A stretch of DNA of 64,000 bases from Streptococcus sp. 2342 (GCF_013276795.1 NZ_VMLR01000001.1:46554-110553); one strand, 5' to 3'; counted from the stretch's first letter, positions 52,708 through 62,858 are shown. Numbers and translations: made by a program. Notes: generated from the sequence alone by a model not told the origin.

Positions 52708-54168
52708 TTGAAAGAGTTAGATCAAAACCAAGCCCCAATTTATGAGGCCTTGGTGAAGTTACGCAAGAAAAGGATTGTTCCCTTTGATGTACCAGGTCAC
52801 AAACGCGGACGAGGAAATCCAGAACTTGTCGAACTGTTAGGTGAAAAATGTGTTGGCATTGATGTCAATTCGATGAAACCCTTGGATAATCTTGGTCACC
52901 CTATTTCGATTATTCGGGATGCAGAGGAGCTAGCGGCGGATGCTTTTGGAGCTAGCCATGCCTTTCTCATGATTGGTGGAACAACTTCATCGGTGCAGAC
53001 TATGATTCTGTCAACCTGCAAGGCTGGAGATAAGATTATTCTGCCACGTAATGTCCACAAATCTGCTATCAATGCGCTGGTTCTATGTGGTGCCATTCCC
53101 ATCTATATAGAGATGAGTGTAGATCCTAAAATTGGTATCGCTTTAGGTCTTGAAAATGATCGAGTAGCCCAGGCCATAAAGGACCATCCAGATGCCAAGG
53201 CCATTTTGATTAACAATCCTACTTACTACGGCATCTGTTCAGACCTAAAGAGATTGACAAAAATGGCTCATGAAGCTGGCATGATGGTTTTGGTAGATGA
53301 GGCCCACGGAGCGCATTTGCATTTCACTAATAAACTTCCAATTTCTGCTATGGATGCAGGTGCTGATATGGCAGCAGTTTCTATGCATAAGTCTGGTGGG
53401 AGTTTGACCCAAAGTTCGCTTCTTTTAATCGGGGAGCAGATGAATCCTGAATACGTTCGTCAGATAATCAACCTGACCCAGTCAACATCCGCCTCTTATT
53501 TGCTGATGGCTAGTTTGGATATTTCACGTCGCAACTTGGCCCTTCGTGGTAAAGAGTCGTTTGAGAAGGTCATTGAGCTATCCGAGTACGCTCGTCGTGA
53601 AATCAATGCTATTGGTGGTTACTATGCCTACTCAAAAGAGTTAATTGATGGTGTGTCGGTCTGTGATTTTGATGTAACCAAGTTGTCAGTTTACACTCAG
53701 GGTATTGGCTTAACAGGTATCGAGGTTTATGACCTCCTACGAGACGAATACGACATTCAGATTGAGTTTGGTGATATTGGCAATATCCTGGCCTACATTT
53801 CGATTGGTGACCGTATCCAAGACATCGAGCGCTTGGTTGGTGCTTTGGCTGATATCAAGAGACTTTACTCGAGAGATGGAAAAGACTTAATAGCTGGAGA
53901 ATATATTCAGCCTGAGTTGGTGCTGTCTCCACAAGAAGCCTTCTATTCCGAGAGAAAAAGCTTGACCTTGGATGAGTCTGTTGGACAAGTCTGTGGGGAA
54001 TTTGTCATGTGCTATCCTCCAGGAATCCCTATCTTGGCTCCTGGTGAACGCATTACACGTGAAATTGTAGACTATATCCAATTTGCCAAGGAACGTGGTT
54101 GCTCCCTCCAAGGGACGGAAGATCCTGAGGTCAATCACATCAACGTCATTAAGAGAAAGGAGAACTAG
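52708..54168 (+). CDS. speA: PLP-dependent arginine decarboxylase, short form
   Basis: This 486-residue fold-type I PLP decarboxylase belongs to the Orn/Lys/Arg decarboxylase family. It lacks the N-terminal wing domain of E. coli enzymes, like B. subtilis SpeA. The PLP lysine is in VSMHKSGGSLTQ (Lys228), and the GGTTSSVQ and VDEAHGAHL motifs bind the cofactor. Homologues are often labelled lysine decarboxylase, but the downstream agmatine genes argue for arginine as substrate. The start is a TTG at 52708, seven bases after AAAGGAG; the ATG at 52703 runs into TGA. It begins a six-gene operon with almost no gaps. Confidence 0.92.
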   Translation: MKELDQNQAPIYEALVKLRKKRIVPFDVPGHKRGRGNPELVELLGEKCVGIDVNSMKPLDNLGHPISIIRDAEELAADAFGASHAFLMIGGTTSSVQTMILSTCKAGDKIILPRNVHKSAINALVLCGAIPIYIEMSVDPKIGIALGLENDRVAQAIKDHPDAKAILINNPTYYGICSDLKRLTKMAHEAGMMVLVDEAHGAHLHFTNKLPISAMDAGADMAAVSMHKSGGSLTQSSLLLIGEQMNPEYVRQIINLTQSTSASYLLMASLDISRRNLALRGKESFEKVIELSEYARREINAIGGYYAYSKELIDGVSVCDFDVTKLSVYTQGIGLTGIEVYDLLRDEYDIQIEFGDIGNILAYISIGDRIQDIERLVGALADIKRLYSRDGKDLIAGEYIQPELVLSPQEAFYSERKSLTLDESVGQVCGEFVMCYPPGIPILAPGERITREIVDYIQFAKERGCSLQGTEDPEVNHINVIKRKEN

Positions 54169-55029
54169 ATGGATTTATGGTTTTCTGAAGTTCATACTCC
54201 AGATGTCAAATTATCCTTGAGAACAGCCAAGCAACTCTACGCTGGTAAAAGTGAATGGCAGGATATCGAAGTCTTGGATACGCCAGCTTTTGGAAAGATT
54301 TTGATTTTAAACGGGCATGTCTTGTTTTCAGATGCGGATGATTTTGTCTACAACGAAATGACTGTTCACGTTCCAATGGCTGTGCATCCCAATCCCAAGA
54401 AAGTCTTGGTTATTGGGGGTGGTGACGGTGGTGTTGCTCAAGTATTAACCCTCTATCCTGAACTGGAGCAAATCGATATTGTGGAACCAGATGAGATGTT
54501 GGTTGAGGTCTGTCGTGAGTATTTTCCAGACTTTGCTGCGGGACTTGATGACCCTCGTGTTACCATTTACTATCAAAATGGGCTACGCTTTTTGCGAAAC
54601 TGCGAAGATGATTACGATATTATCATCAACGATGCGACAGATCCATTTGGTCATACGGAAGGGCTCTTTACCAAGGAATTTTACGGCAACAGTTACAGAG
54701 CCTTGAAAGAAGACGGTATCATGATTTACCAGCATGGGAGTCCCTTCTTTGACGAGGATGAGTCGGCTTGCCGAAGCATGCACCGTAAGGTTAATCAAGC
54801 CTTTCCAATCAGTCGGGTCTATCAGGCCCATATCCCAACTAGCCCAGCTGGCTATTGGTTGTTTGGATTTGCATCGAAAAAATACCACCCTGTCAAAGAT
54901 TTTGATAAAGAAGGCTGGAAAAAACGCCAGCTTTTCACAGAATACTACACTGCAAACTTACACGTGGGGGCCTTTATGTTGCCCAAGTATGTTGAGGACA
55001 TTTTAGAAGAAGAGGAAGGAAAAAAATGA
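54169..55029 (+). CDS. speE: Spermidine synthase SpeE
   Basis: This 286-residue aminopropyltransferase transfers aminopropyl from decarboxylated SAM to putrescine. VLVIGGGDGGVAQVL near residue 79 binds the cosubstrate, VEPDEM follows, and the catalytic acidic motif INDATDPFGHTEGLFTKEFY near residue 153 keeps both aspartates. It starts at the base after the speA stop and overlaps the next gene by 4 bases. No speD gene (SAM decarboxylase) is present in the window, although this enzyme would need its product. Confidence 0.93.
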   Translation: MDLWFSEVHTPDVKLSLRTAKQLYAGKSEWQDIEVLDTPAFGKILILNGHVLFSDADDFVYNEMTVHVPMAVHPNPKKVLVIGGGDGGVAQVLTLYPELEQIDIVEPDEMLVEVCREYFPDFAAGLDDPRVTIYYQNGLRFLRNCEDDYDIIINDATDPFGHTEGLFTKEFYGNSYRALKEDGIMIYQHGSPFFDEDESACRSMHRKVNQAFPISRVYQAHIPTSPAGYWLFGFASKKYHPVKDFDKEGWKKRQLFTEYYTANLHVGAFMLPKYVEDILEEEEGKK

Positions 55030-56285
55030 GTCGTTTACTAGTTATTGGATGTGGGGGAGTTGCCCAAGTTGCTATTTCAAAGATTTGTCAAGATAGCGAA
55101 ACCTTTACAGAGATTATGATTGCCAGTCGTACCAAGTCAAAATGTGATGACTTGAAGGCTAAACTGGAAGGCAAAACAAGTACAAAGATTGAGACAGCTG
55201 CTCTTGATGCTGACAAGGTAGAAGAAGTGATTGCCCTGATTGAAAGCTATAAGCCAGAAGCCGTTTTGAACGTAGCACTACCATATCAAGATTTAACCAT
55301 TATGGACGCTTGTTTGGCAACAGGTGTTCACTATATCGATACAGCCAACTACGAAGCAGAAGACACGGAAGAGCCTGAGTGGCGTGCTATCTACGAAAAA
55401 CGCTGCAAGGAACTTGGTTTTACAGCCTACTTTGACTACTCATGGCAGTGGGCTTATCAGGAGAAATTCAAAGAAGCAGGCTTGACTGCTCTTCTTGGTT
55501 CTGGTTTTGACCCAGGTGTGACCAGTGTCTTTTCAGCTTATGCCCTCAAACACTATTTTGATGAAATCCATTATATCGACATTTTAGACTGTAATGGTGG
55601 TGACCACGGTTATCCGTTTGCGACAAACTTTAACCCAGAAATCAATCTACGCGAGGTTTCAGCACCAGGTTCTTATTGGGAAGATGGAAAATGGGTCGAA
55701 GTCGAAGCTATGTCTATCAAGCGCGAGTACGATTTCCCTCAGGTCGGACAAAAAGACATGTATCTTCTTCATCACGAAGAAATCGAATCATTAGCGAAAA
55801 ACATTCCGGGTGTCAAACGCATTCGTTTCTTTATGACTTTTGGTCAATCATACTTGACGCACATGAAATGTTTGGAAAATGTCGGTCTCCTTCGTACGGA
55901 TACCATTAACTTTAACGGTCAAGAAATTGTTCCAATCCAATTTTTGAAAGCCTTGCTTCCAGATCCAGCCAGCCTTGGGCCACGCACTGTAGGTAAAACC
56001 AATATTGGATGTATCTTTACAGGTGTAAAAGATGGCGTTGAAAAGACCATCTACATCTACAATGTTTGCGACCATCAGGAATGTTACGCAGAGGTTGGTT
56101 CGCAAGCGATTTCTTACACGACAGGAGTTCCAGCCATGATTGGGACTAAGTTGGTTATGAACGGTACTTGGAAACAAGCTGGAGTTTACAACCTTGAAGA
56201 GTTGGATCCAGATCCATTCATGGAAGCTTTGAATGAGTATGGTTTGCCTTGGGTTGTGGTTGAAAATCCACAAACGGTGGACTAA
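55026..56285 (+). CDS. lys1: Carboxynorspermidine dehydrogenase (saccharopine dehydrogenase-like)
   Basis: This 419-residue protein has the saccharopine dehydrogenase fold with an N-terminal NAD(P) site (LLVIGCGGVAQVAI). The segment TANYEAEDTEEPEWRAIYEK follows near residue 115. Then LLGSGFDPGVTSVFSAYAL and ILDCNGGDHGYPFATNFNPE, typical of carboxynorspermidine synthases, are found. These enzymes join putrescine or diaminopropane with aspartate semialdehyde. It overlaps speE by 4 bases and touches nspC by one base, fitting the carboxyspermidine route to spermidine. Confidence 0.9.
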   Translation: MSRLLVIGCGGVAQVAISKICQDSETFTEIMIASRTKSKCDDLKAKLEGKTSTKIETAALDADKVEEVIALIESYKPEAVLNVALPYQDLTIMDACLATGVHYIDTANYEAEDTEEPEWRAIYEKRCKELGFTAYFDYSWQWAYQEKFKEAGLTALLGSGFDPGVTSVFSAYALKHYFDEIHYIDILDCNGGDHGYPFATNFNPEINLREVSAPGSYWEDGKWVEVEAMSIKREYDFPQVGQKDMYLLHHEEIESLAKNIPGVKRIRFFMTFGQSYLTHMKCLENVGLLRTDTINFNGQEIVPIQFLKALLPDPASLGPRTVGKTNIGCIFTGVKDGVEKTIYIYNVCDHQECYAEVGSQAISYTTGVPAMIGTKLVMNGTWKQAGVYNLEELDPDPFMEALNEYGLPWVVVENPQTVD

Positions 56286-57412
56286 TGAAGCTAGAACAAG
56301 TACCAACACCAGCTTATGTCATTGATTTGGCCAAGTTAGAAGCCAATTGTCGTATTCTAAAATATGTTCAAGAAGAAGCTGGTTGCAAGGTTTTGCTTGC
56401 CCAGAAGGCATATTCCCTCTACAAAACCTATCCCTTGATCAGCCAGTATCTATCAGGTACAACTGCAAGTGGTCTCTATGAAGCAAAGCTAGCTAGAGAA
56501 GAGTTCCCTGGTGAAGTCCATGTCTTTGCGCCTGCTTTCAAGGATGCAGACTTGGAGGAATTGCTGGAGATAACGGATCATATTGTCTTTAACTCTGAGA
56601 GACAGTTGCGCAAGCATAGGGCTCGTTGTCGGGAGGCTGGTGTCAGTGTAGGTTTACGTCTCAATCCTCAATGTTCAACTCAAGAAGATCACGCGCTCTA
56701 TGACCCCTGTGCACCAGGTTCTCGTTTTGGCGTGACACTAGATAAAATTCCTAGCGATTTGTTGGATTTGGTTGACGGACTACATTTTCATACTCTTTGC
56801 GAGCAAGGCTCAGATGATTTAGAGACAACTTTGAAAGCAGTAGAAGAGCAGTTTGGTCCCTACTTACATCAAGTTAAATGGCTCAATATGGGTGGTGGTC
56901 ATCACATCACAAGAGAGGACTATGATGTAGATTTGCTGATTTCTGAGATCAAGCGTATCCGAGAAACTTACAATCTTGAAGTCTATATCGAGCCCGGGGA
57001 AGCTATTGCGCTCAATGCAGGTTATTTAGCAACTGAAGTATTGGATATTGTAGAAAACGGTATGGAAATCTTGGTTTTAGATGCCTCTGCGACCTGCCAT
57101 ATGCCTGACGTACTCGAGATGCCCTATCGTCCACCTTTGAGAAATGGCTTTGAGGCACAGGAAAAAGCCCATACCTATAGACTTTCTTCCAATACTTGTC
57201 TGACAGGAGATGTGATCGGTGATTATAGCTTTGAAAATCCAGTTCAAATCGGAGACAGACTTTATTTTGAAGATATGGCCATTTATTCCTTTGTCAAAAA
57301 CAATACCTTCAACGGTATTGGATTGCCAAGTCTCTATCTCATGGACGAACAGGGAGACTGCAGCTTAGTCAAAGCCTTTGGCTATCAAGATTTTAAAGGG
57401 AGATTATCATGA
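56285..57412 (+). CDS. nspC: Carboxynorspermidine decarboxylase NspC
   Basis: This 375-residue alanine-racemase-fold PLP enzyme has the cofactor lysine in [10 protein letters not shown] near residue 41, a [11 protein letters not shown] segment near 162, [16 protein letters not shown] near 197, and [11 protein letters not shown] near 239. It decarboxylates carboxyspermidine or carboxynorspermidine. Its start shares a base with the stop of the preceding dehydrogenase, and its end overlaps aguA by 4 bases. Confidence 0.93.
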   Translation: MKLEQVPTPAYVIDLAKLEANCRILKYVQEEAGCKVLLAQKAYSLYKTYPLISQYLSGTTASGLYEAKLAREEFPGEVHVFAPAFKDADLEELLEITDHIVFNSERQLRKHRARCREAGVSVGLRLNPQCSTQEDHALYDPCAPGSRFGVTLDKIPSDLLDLVDGLHFHTLCEQGSDDLETTLKAVEEQFGPYLHQVKWLNMGGGHHITREDYDVDLLISEIKRIRETYNLEVYIEPGEAIALNAGYLATEVLDIVENGMEILVLDASATCHMPDVLEMPYRPPLRNGFEAQEKAHTYRLSSNTCLTGDVIGDYSFENPVQIGDRLYFEDMAIYSFVKNNTFNGIGLPSLYLMDEQGDCSLVKAFGYQDFKGRLS

Positions 57413-58494
57413 TGGACAGTCCCAAAAAATTAGGCTATCGCATGCCAGCAGAGTACGAAGCACATCATGGTACCCTCATGATATGGCCGACTCGACCAGG
57501 TTCATGGCCCTTTCAAGGAAAGGCTGCTAAAAGAGCTTTCAGCCAGATTATTAAGACCATAGCAGAAGGGGAAAACGTTTATCTCTTGGTGGAGCGGGAC
57601 TATCTATCAGAAGCCCAATCTTATCTTGGAGACAAGGTTGTTTATTTAGACATCCCCACCAATGATGCCTGGGCGCGTGATACAGGTCCGACCATTCTTG
57701 TCAATGATGAAGGCCAGAAATTAGCCGTGGATTGGTCTTTCAATGCTTGGGGTGGAGCTGTAGATGGTCTCTACCAAGACTATGAAGATGATGATCAAGT
57801 AGCCAGTCATTTTGCTGAGGTCTTGGAAATGCCCGTTTACGATGCCAAACCTTTTGTACTGGAAGGAGGCGCAATCCATAGTGATGGACAAGGAACCATT
57901 CTCGTAACTGAAAGTTGCTTGCTTAGTCCTGGGCGTAATCCTCACCTAAGTAAGGAAAAAATTGAGAGAAGTTTATTGGACTATCTAGGTGCTGAAAAAG
58001 TTATCTGGCTTCCTTATGGTATTTATCAGGATGAAACCAATGAACACGTTGACAATGTTGCAGCCTTTGTTGGTCCTGCTGAGGTTGTTTTGGCTTGGAC
58101 AGACGACAAAAGCGATCCTCAATATGACATGTCAAAATCAGATCTCGAACTCTTAGAGCAAGAGACAGATGCAAAAGGTCGCCCTTTCACTATTCATAAG
58201 CTTCCTATCCCTGCAGTTCGACAAGTTGTTACAGAAGAAGATTTGCCAGGCTACATCTATGAAGAAGGAGAAGAAGAGCGATACGCAGGTGAACGACTAG
58301 CAGCTTCCTACGTAAACTTTTATATCGCCAATAAGGCAGTCTTGGTTCCCCAGTTTCAAGATAAAAACGACCAAGTGGCCTTAGATATCCTCAGCAAGTG
58401 TTTTCCAGACCGTAAAGTTGTCGGAATTCCAGCCAGAGATATTCTATTAGGTGGTGGCAATATCCACTGTATCACCCAACAAATCCCAGAATAG
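57409..58494 (+). CDS. aguA: Agmatine deiminase AguA
   Basis: This 361-residue enzyme of the guanidino-group modifying superfamily converts agmatine to N-carbamoylputrescine and ammonia. Motifs include [11 protein letters not shown] near residue 26, [12 protein letters not shown] near 83, [15 protein letters not shown] near 153, [10 protein letters not shown] near 212 with its histidine, and the catalytic Cys354 in [11 protein letters not shown]. It is immediately followed by aguB with a 9-base gap, and overlaps nspC. Confidence 0.96.
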   Translation: MMDSPKKLGYRMPAEYEAHHGTLMIWPTRPGSWPFQGKAAKRAFSQIIKTIAEGENVYLLVERDYLSEAQSYLGDKVVYLDIPTNDAWARDTGPTILVNDEGQKLAVDWSFNAWGGAVDGLYQDYEDDDQVASHFAEVLEMPVYDAKPFVLEGGAIHSDGQGTILVTESCLLSPGRNPHLSKEKIERSLLDYLGAEKVIWLPYGIYQDETNEHVDNVAAFVGPAEVVLAWTDDKSDPQYDMSKSDLELLEQETDAKGRPFTIHKLPIPAVRQVVTEEDLPGYIYEEGEEERYAGERLAASYVNFYIANKAVLVPQFQDKNDQVALDILSKCFPDRKVVGIPARDILLGGGNIHCITQQIPE

Positions 58495-58503
58495 GAGAAA
58501 AAG

Positions 58504-59379
58504 ATGAGAAATGTAAGAGTTGCAGCCATTCAAATGCAATGCGCCAAGGATGTGGCAACAAATATCCAAACCGCAGAGCGTTTAGTACGTCAGGCTGCAG
58601 AACACGGTGCCCAAATTATTCTCTTGCCCGAGTTGTTTGAACGTCCATACTTTTGTCAGGAACGTCAGTATGACTACTACCAGCATGCCCAGTCGGTGAC
58701 AGACAATACAGCTATTCAGCATTTTAAAACCATTGCCAAGGAGCTAAAGGTCGTTTTACCAATCAGTTTCTATGAAAAAGATGGCAATGTCTTGTATAAC
58801 TCTATTGCTGTCATTGATGCAGATGGGGAAGTGCTAGGCGTTTATCGGAAGACCCATATACCAGATGATCATTATTATCAAGAAAAGTTTTATTTCACAC
58901 CCGGTAACACAGGTTTCAAGGTCTGGGATACGTGCTACGCTAAGATTGGGATCGGTATCTGTTGGGATCAATGGTTCCCTGAAACAGCCCGCTGTCTTGC
59001 GTTAAATGGGGCTGAATTGCTCTTTTATCCAACAGCCATCGGTTCAGAGCCGATTTTGGATACAGATAGTTGTGGTCACTGGCAACGTACCATGCAAGGA
59101 CACGCAGCAGCAAATATTGTCCCAGTTATTGCAGCCAATCGTTATGGATTAGAGGAAGTCACTCCAAGTGAGGAAAATGGTGGACAGAGTTCCAGTCTTG
59201 ACTTCTACGGTTCCTCCTTTATGACGGATGAAACAGGAGCTATTCTAGAGCGAGCTGAAAGACAAGGTGAAGCTGTTCTGTTAGCAACTTATGACCTTGA
59301 CAAGGGAGCAAGTGAACGCCTAAACTGGGGCTTGTTTCGAGATAGAAGACCCGAAATGTATCAACGAATTACGGACTAG
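58504..59379 (+). CDS. aguB: N-carbamoylputrescine amidase AguB
   Basis: This 291-residue nitrilase-superfamily amidase hydrolyses N-carbamoylputrescine to putrescine, CO2 and ammonia. The catalytic triad is visible: Glu in LLPELFERPYF, Lys in YRKTHIPD, and Cys153 in IGICWDQWFPE. AGGAGAAAAAG precedes the ATG. It is the last gene of the polyamine operon, and together with SpeA and AguA supplies putrescine from arginine without a urease step. Confidence 0.96.
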   Translation: MRNVRVAAIQMQCAKDVATNIQTAERLVRQAAEHGAQIILLPELFERPYFCQERQYDYYQHAQSVTDNTAIQHFKTIAKELKVVLPISFYEKDGNVLYNSIAVIDADGEVLGVYRKTHIPDDHYYQEKFYFTPGNTGFKVWDTCYAKIGIGICWDQWFPETARCLALNGAELLFYPTAIGSEPILDTDSCGHWQRTMQGHAAANIVPVIAANRYGLEEVTPSEENGGQSSSLDFYGSSFMTDETGAILERAERQGEAVLLATYDLDKGASERLNWGLFRDRRPEMYQRITD

Positions 59380-59483
59380 TAGGAGAGAAATGAGAGATTC
59401 ATTCTGCTAGACTAACTTCTTATTAGCAACTATAAGGATACTATGTTGTTTAGCAAGTGGATTTTATATTTTAACCCTCTAAG

Positions 59484-59515
59484 GCTTTCTCGCGATTTTA
59501 TGCGAGGAGCTTTTC
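59484..59515 (+). terminator. Probable terminator after the polyamine operon
   Basis: CTCGC (59489-59493) and GCGAG (59502-59506) form the core stem, extended with mismatches to GC pairs, followed by TTTTC. Confidence 0.5.
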
Positions 59516-59539
59516 TGTTTAAGCTTTATCAATAAAACA

Positions 59540-59548
59540 TGCTATAAT
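59540..59548 (+). promoter_or_regulatory. Extended -10 promoter of the two-component system
   Basis: TGCTATAAT with TATAAT at 59543-59548; start expected near 59555, a short leader before the ATG at 59571. Confidence 0.65.
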
Positions 59549-59570
59549 AGTTGCAGAAAGGTTGGTGTTT

Positions 59571-60272
59571 ATGGCTAGGATATTGGTTATTGAAGACAAT
59601 AGTGACATTCAAGAAATTTTGCGAACACTTCTCACTGAGGAGCATGAGGTGATTCAAGCCTTTTCTGGTACAGAAGGAATCATGCGTTTTGACCAAGGTG
59701 GGATTGACCTCGTTTTGCTAGATATCATGCTTCCTGGAAAAAATGGGGATCAGGTTTTAAAAGCCATCAGGGAACAAAGCCAAACTCCAGTCATTATGCT
59801 AACAGCTTTGAGCGATAAAAAGTTAATCAGTCAATATCTCTTAGATGGTGCCAATGATTACATAGTGAAACCTTTTGATTTGGACGAAGTCTTTGCTAGA
59901 GTTACTGTTCAATTACGCCAAAGTGCAGAAAAACAGCCTACGGAAATAGAAAAAACTGAAAATCTGCCACAAAACTTAAAAAATATCCAGTTTAATGCAG
60001 AAAGTTTTGAAATCAAAAATAGTCAGGAAACCATTCGCCTTGCCAAGAAAGAATGCTTGATTCTCCAAACTCTCCTTAAACACCCTAAGAAAATTTTTAC
60101 CAAGGAAGAACTTTATGAGTTGGTCTGGGAGGATAGCTACCTACCTGGAGATAATACTCTCAATACGCATTTGAGTAATCTTCGTAAAAAATTAAACCAG
60201 CTTGACCCACATCAAGAATATATTGAAACCATCTGGGGAGTTGGGGTAAGATTAAAAGGAGACAAGCAATGA
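59571..60272 (+). CDS. OmpR-family response regulator
   Basis: This 233-residue regulator has an N-terminal receiver domain (RILVIEDNSDIQ, phospho-acceptor Asp51 in LVLLDIMLPG, KPFDLDEV). A C-terminal winged helix (TIRLAKKECLILQTLLKHPKK then FTKEELYELVW, LNTHLSNLRKKL) binds DNA. The ATG at 59571 has AAAGG upstream. Its kinase gene overlaps its stop by 4 bases. The convergent ABC transporter at 61187-62858 is a likely target, since its promoter carries a direct repeat of the kind OmpR-type proteins bind. Confidence 0.9.
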   Translation: MARILVIEDNSDIQEILRTLLTEEHEVIQAFSGTEGIMRFDQGGIDLVLLDIMLPGKNGDQVLKAIREQSQTPVIMLTALSDKKLISQYLLDGANDYIVKPFDLDEVFARVTVQLRQSAEKQPTEIEKTENLPQNLKNIQFNAESFEIKNSQETIRLAKKECLILQTLLKHPKKIFTKEELYELVWEDSYLPGDNTLNTHLSNLRKKLNQLDPHQEYIETIWGVGVRLKGDKQ

Positions 60273-61147
60273 CCTACATCTTAATCGTTGTCCTACTGAT
60301 ACTCCTAATTATTTTATCGATTGTATTAATTCGCTACCATCTAGCACTTAAAAACTTGAGTCAACAGATTGAAGACAAGATTCTCACGGGTAGTATGAAA
60401 AGAGTAGGGGTCAGCATTTTTTCCAAACATTTTTTACAACTCTACCAGCAAATTGAAAATCTATTTCTGGAAGTAGAGCAATCTCGGTTGGTGATGAAAA
60501 GGGAAAAGGAGACTCTGGATATGGCCATCAGCAATATCGCCCATGATATTCGGACGCCTTTGACTATCGCTTCAGGCTACACCCAACAATTGATAAAATC
60601 TCCTGAAGATAAAGCAGAAACCTTACAAAAAATCGCCCAGCATCTTGATTTAGTTTCCAAACGTTTGGAGGCTCTCCTAGAATATCGTCGTTTGATGGAA
60701 GGAGCTGTCAAACCGAAACTGGAAGAAGTGGATTTTTCAGCTTTTATCACCAAAAAGACTTTGGCTTATTATGATGTTTTTCAGGCGGCAAATATCACGC
60801 TTGATTTTAAGGTTGAAGCTGGTTTGAAAATGAGAACCGATGAAGACTTGCTGGATCGAATTTTACAAAATCTGCTTGGAAATGTCCTCAAACATGGCAA
60901 GGAAGAAGCGCGGCTATCTTTGCGAAAGGAAAAGGAACAGTTTGTCTTAGAGATTGCAAACCTTGTCAAACAGCCTATCAAAAGAATAGAAAATCTCAGC
61001 AACCGTTTTTATTCTGAAAATCTATCTGATACGGAAGAATCCTCTGGTTTAGGTCTTTATATCACTGAGGAATTATGCCATCTTCTTGGTGCAGAAATGA
61101 AACTAAGCACAGATGGGCAGTGGTTATCGGTTTTCATTTACTTTTAA
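60269..61147 (+). CDS. Sensor histidine kinase with a single N-terminal membrane helix
   Basis: This 292-residue kinase has one N-terminal membrane segment (YILIVVLLILLIILSIVLI) and no external sensor domain. Then come a linker, the H-box NIAHDIRTPLTIASG with His92, and the ATPase domain (LLDRILQNLLGNVLKHG as N-box, ESSGLGLYITEELC as G-box). Kinases of this kind usually sense inside the membrane or through a partner protein, often an ABC transporter, and one is encoded just downstream on the other strand. The gene is followed by a bidirectional terminator. Confidence 0.88.
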   Translation: MTYILIVVLLILLIILSIVLIRYHLALKNLSQQIEDKILTGSMKRVGVSIFSKHFLQLYQQIENLFLEVEQSRLVMKREKETLDMAISNIAHDIRTPLTIASGYTQQLIKSPEDKAETLQKIAQHLDLVSKRLEALLEYRRLMEGAVKPKLEEVDFSAFITKKTLAYYDVFQAANITLDFKVEAGLKMRTDEDLLDRILQNLLGNVLKHGKEEARLSLRKEKEQFVLEIANLVKQPIKRIENLSNRFYSENLSDTEESSGLGLYITEELCHLLGAEMKLSTDGQWLSVFIYF

Positions 61148-61155
61148 CGAAAGAA

Positions 61156-61188
61156 ACCTCCTCTGTAGGCTAGAGGAGGTCATTTTTT
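61156..61188. terminator. Bidirectional terminator
   Basis: ACCTCCTCT (61156-61164) and AGAGGAGGT (61172-61180) form a perfect 9-base stem followed by CATTTTTT; it lies between the converging kinase and permease genes. Confidence 0.8.
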
Positions 61189-61939
61189 ATAGACTTTTCT
61201 TTCTGAAAACTGCCAGTCCACTTAGATTAAAGATTACAATAACAGCTAAGGTAACTATAAGTGTATAGAAAATGGATTCACTATTAGCAGTCATAGCATA
61301 GAAAAACTGCAATGATAAATATGGCAAAATTTTGATATTTGGAAAAATGATCATTGGCATAGAAAGTAAGATAGAGCTGACCAAATAACCAATAAATACC
61401 GCAATATAAGAATGACTAACATAGAGGATGAAGGAAACAATGGAAAGCCAAGCAAGGAGGCAAAGAAATTGAAGGAAAATGGTTACCAGTAGATTGCCAA
61501 TAAAGCCATCAGGCATAGTTCCAAATCCATTTAAGATAGTTGCTGGAATAAAGGCAATCACAAGGCTGATGATGACTTGTAAAAGTGCAATAGAAGCCAA
61601 TACAAAGGCTTTCGCTAGAAAAAACTCGGTACGAGAGACACCCACTGTTAAATTATTTTTATAGAGTTTGCCGATTAAATCAACTCCAAGAACGAGGCAG
61701 GCTAGGACGATGCAGAGAAAAACGAGGTTTGAACCTTGACTAGATGCGTTGATCAGGGCTTGTACACCGTCCCAACCATGGGTTGGAATGTCTGGCTCTT
61801 CTGTCTGGATTGCCATTAGATGGCCAGTAGCCCCAAAAACAGCCCCCATTAACATGAGTACAAATAGAATGAACTCTGTAATCCAGAATCCTTTGGAACG
61901 GAAAAGACGGTAAAAGTCTGCTTGAATGGTATGTATCAT
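61187..61939 (-). CDS. ABC-2-type permease
   Basis: This 250-residue permease has six or so membrane helices, opening with a cytoplasmic TIQADFYRLFRSKGFWITEF and a first helix ILFVLMLMGAVFG. The conserved region of lantibiotic-type or drug exporter permeases is present around LYKNNLTVGVSRTEFFLAKAFVL, residues 92-114 (VGVSRTEFFLAKA core). It probably forms a dimer with two copies of the ATPase encoded 10 bases upstream. The substrate is unknown; many such systems give immunity to peptide antibiotics. Confidence 0.88.
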   Translation of the reverse strand: MIHTIQADFYRLFRSKGFWITEFILFVLMLMGAVFGATGHLMAIQTEEPDIPTHGWDGVQALINASSQGSNLVFLCIVLACLVLGVDLIGKLYKNNLTVGVSRTEFFLAKAFVLASIALLQVIISLVIAFIPATILNGFGTMPDGFIGNLLVTIFLQFLCLLAWLSIVSFILYVSHSYIAVFIGYLVSSILLSMPMIIFPNIKILPYLSLQFFYAMTANSESIFYTLIVTLAVIVIFNLSGLAVFRKKSL

Positions 61940-61949
61940 GATTTTTCTC

Positions 61950-62858
61950 CTATTCGACCAATTGAGTGAAGTATTCTTCTAGATTTTGACGGGCATAGTA
62001 AATCTCGTCAATGGCAACATCTGCCAAGGTTAATTCCTTAAGAATCTGCTTGACATCTTGTTCCTGACCAAAGATATGGATTTCATTTTCTGGATTAACA
62101 ACCTTAAACTGGAGCTGGATTTGTTCTTTCAATACTTGACAAGCTTTCTCTTTATCAGCTGTCTTAAGAACAATGTAATCCTCACTTAGTGTTTCAAATT
62201 CAGCTTTGCTGATTTCACGGATAACCTTGCCTTGATCTAAAATACCAAAACGATTGGCTAGGAGATAGAGTTCTGACAAGATATGGCTAGAGATGAGAAT
62301 GGTGATCCCTTTCTCTTGATTGAGCCGTTGAATCATGAGTCGAAATTCTTTGATACCGATTGGGTCGAGACCGTTGATAGGTTCATCTAAAATCAGGAAG
62401 TCTGGTTTGGATAGGAGGGCAATGGCGATCCCAAGTCTTTGTTTCATTCCTAGCGAGAAATCACGAAAGAATTTTTTACCTGTATCTGCCAAACCTACAT
62501 AGTCCAGGGTTTCACGAATGACTTGATCAGCATTTGGAATATGCCGAATCATACAGTAATATTTCAGATTTTGATAAGCTGTTAAGTGATTATGAGCTAC
62601 AGGTGATTCGATAACAGAACCTACTCGAGATAGAGACTTGCTCCACTCATTTTCCGTTTTGCTGGAGAAGAGGGAAACAGTTCCTTTATCCGCAAAAAGT
62701 AGTTGCGTAATAATTTTTATCAAGGTGGTCTTCCCAGCTCCGTTCTTCCCGATAAGTCCATAAATATCTCCCTCTCTTATCGTTAGATGAAGATCCTGAA
62801 GAATAGCTTGTTTGGCAAAGTTTTTGGACAATCCATGAATGTCAAGTACTGTTTTCAT
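61950..62858 (-). CDS. ABC transporter ATPase
   Basis: This 302-residue ATPase has Walker A GLIGKNGAGKTTLIK near residue 37, the signature FSLGMKQRLGIAIAL, and Walker B FLILDEPINGLDP. The last 100 residues form a C-terminal domain (EEYFTQLVE at the end) of the type found in BcrA/lantibiotic-immunity ATPases. The start is the ATG at 62858 after AAAAGGAGAGAATC; an upstream frame extension lies in the promoter. It forms a two-gene unit with the ABC-2 permease. Confidence 0.92.
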   Translation of the reverse strand: MKTVLDIHGLSKNFAKQAILQDLHLTIREGDIYGLIGKNGAGKTTLIKIITQLLFADKGTVSLFSSKTENEWSKSLSRVGSVIESPVAHNHLTAYQNLKYYCMIRHIPNADQVIRETLDYVGLADTGKKFFRDFSLGMKQRLGIAIALLSKPDFLILDEPINGLDPIGIKEFRLMIQRLNQEKGITILISSHILSELYLLANRFGILDQGKVIREISKAEFETLSEDYIVLKTADKEKACQVLKEQIQLQFKVVNPENEIHIFGQEQDVKQILKELTLADVAIDEIYYARQNLEEYFTQLVE

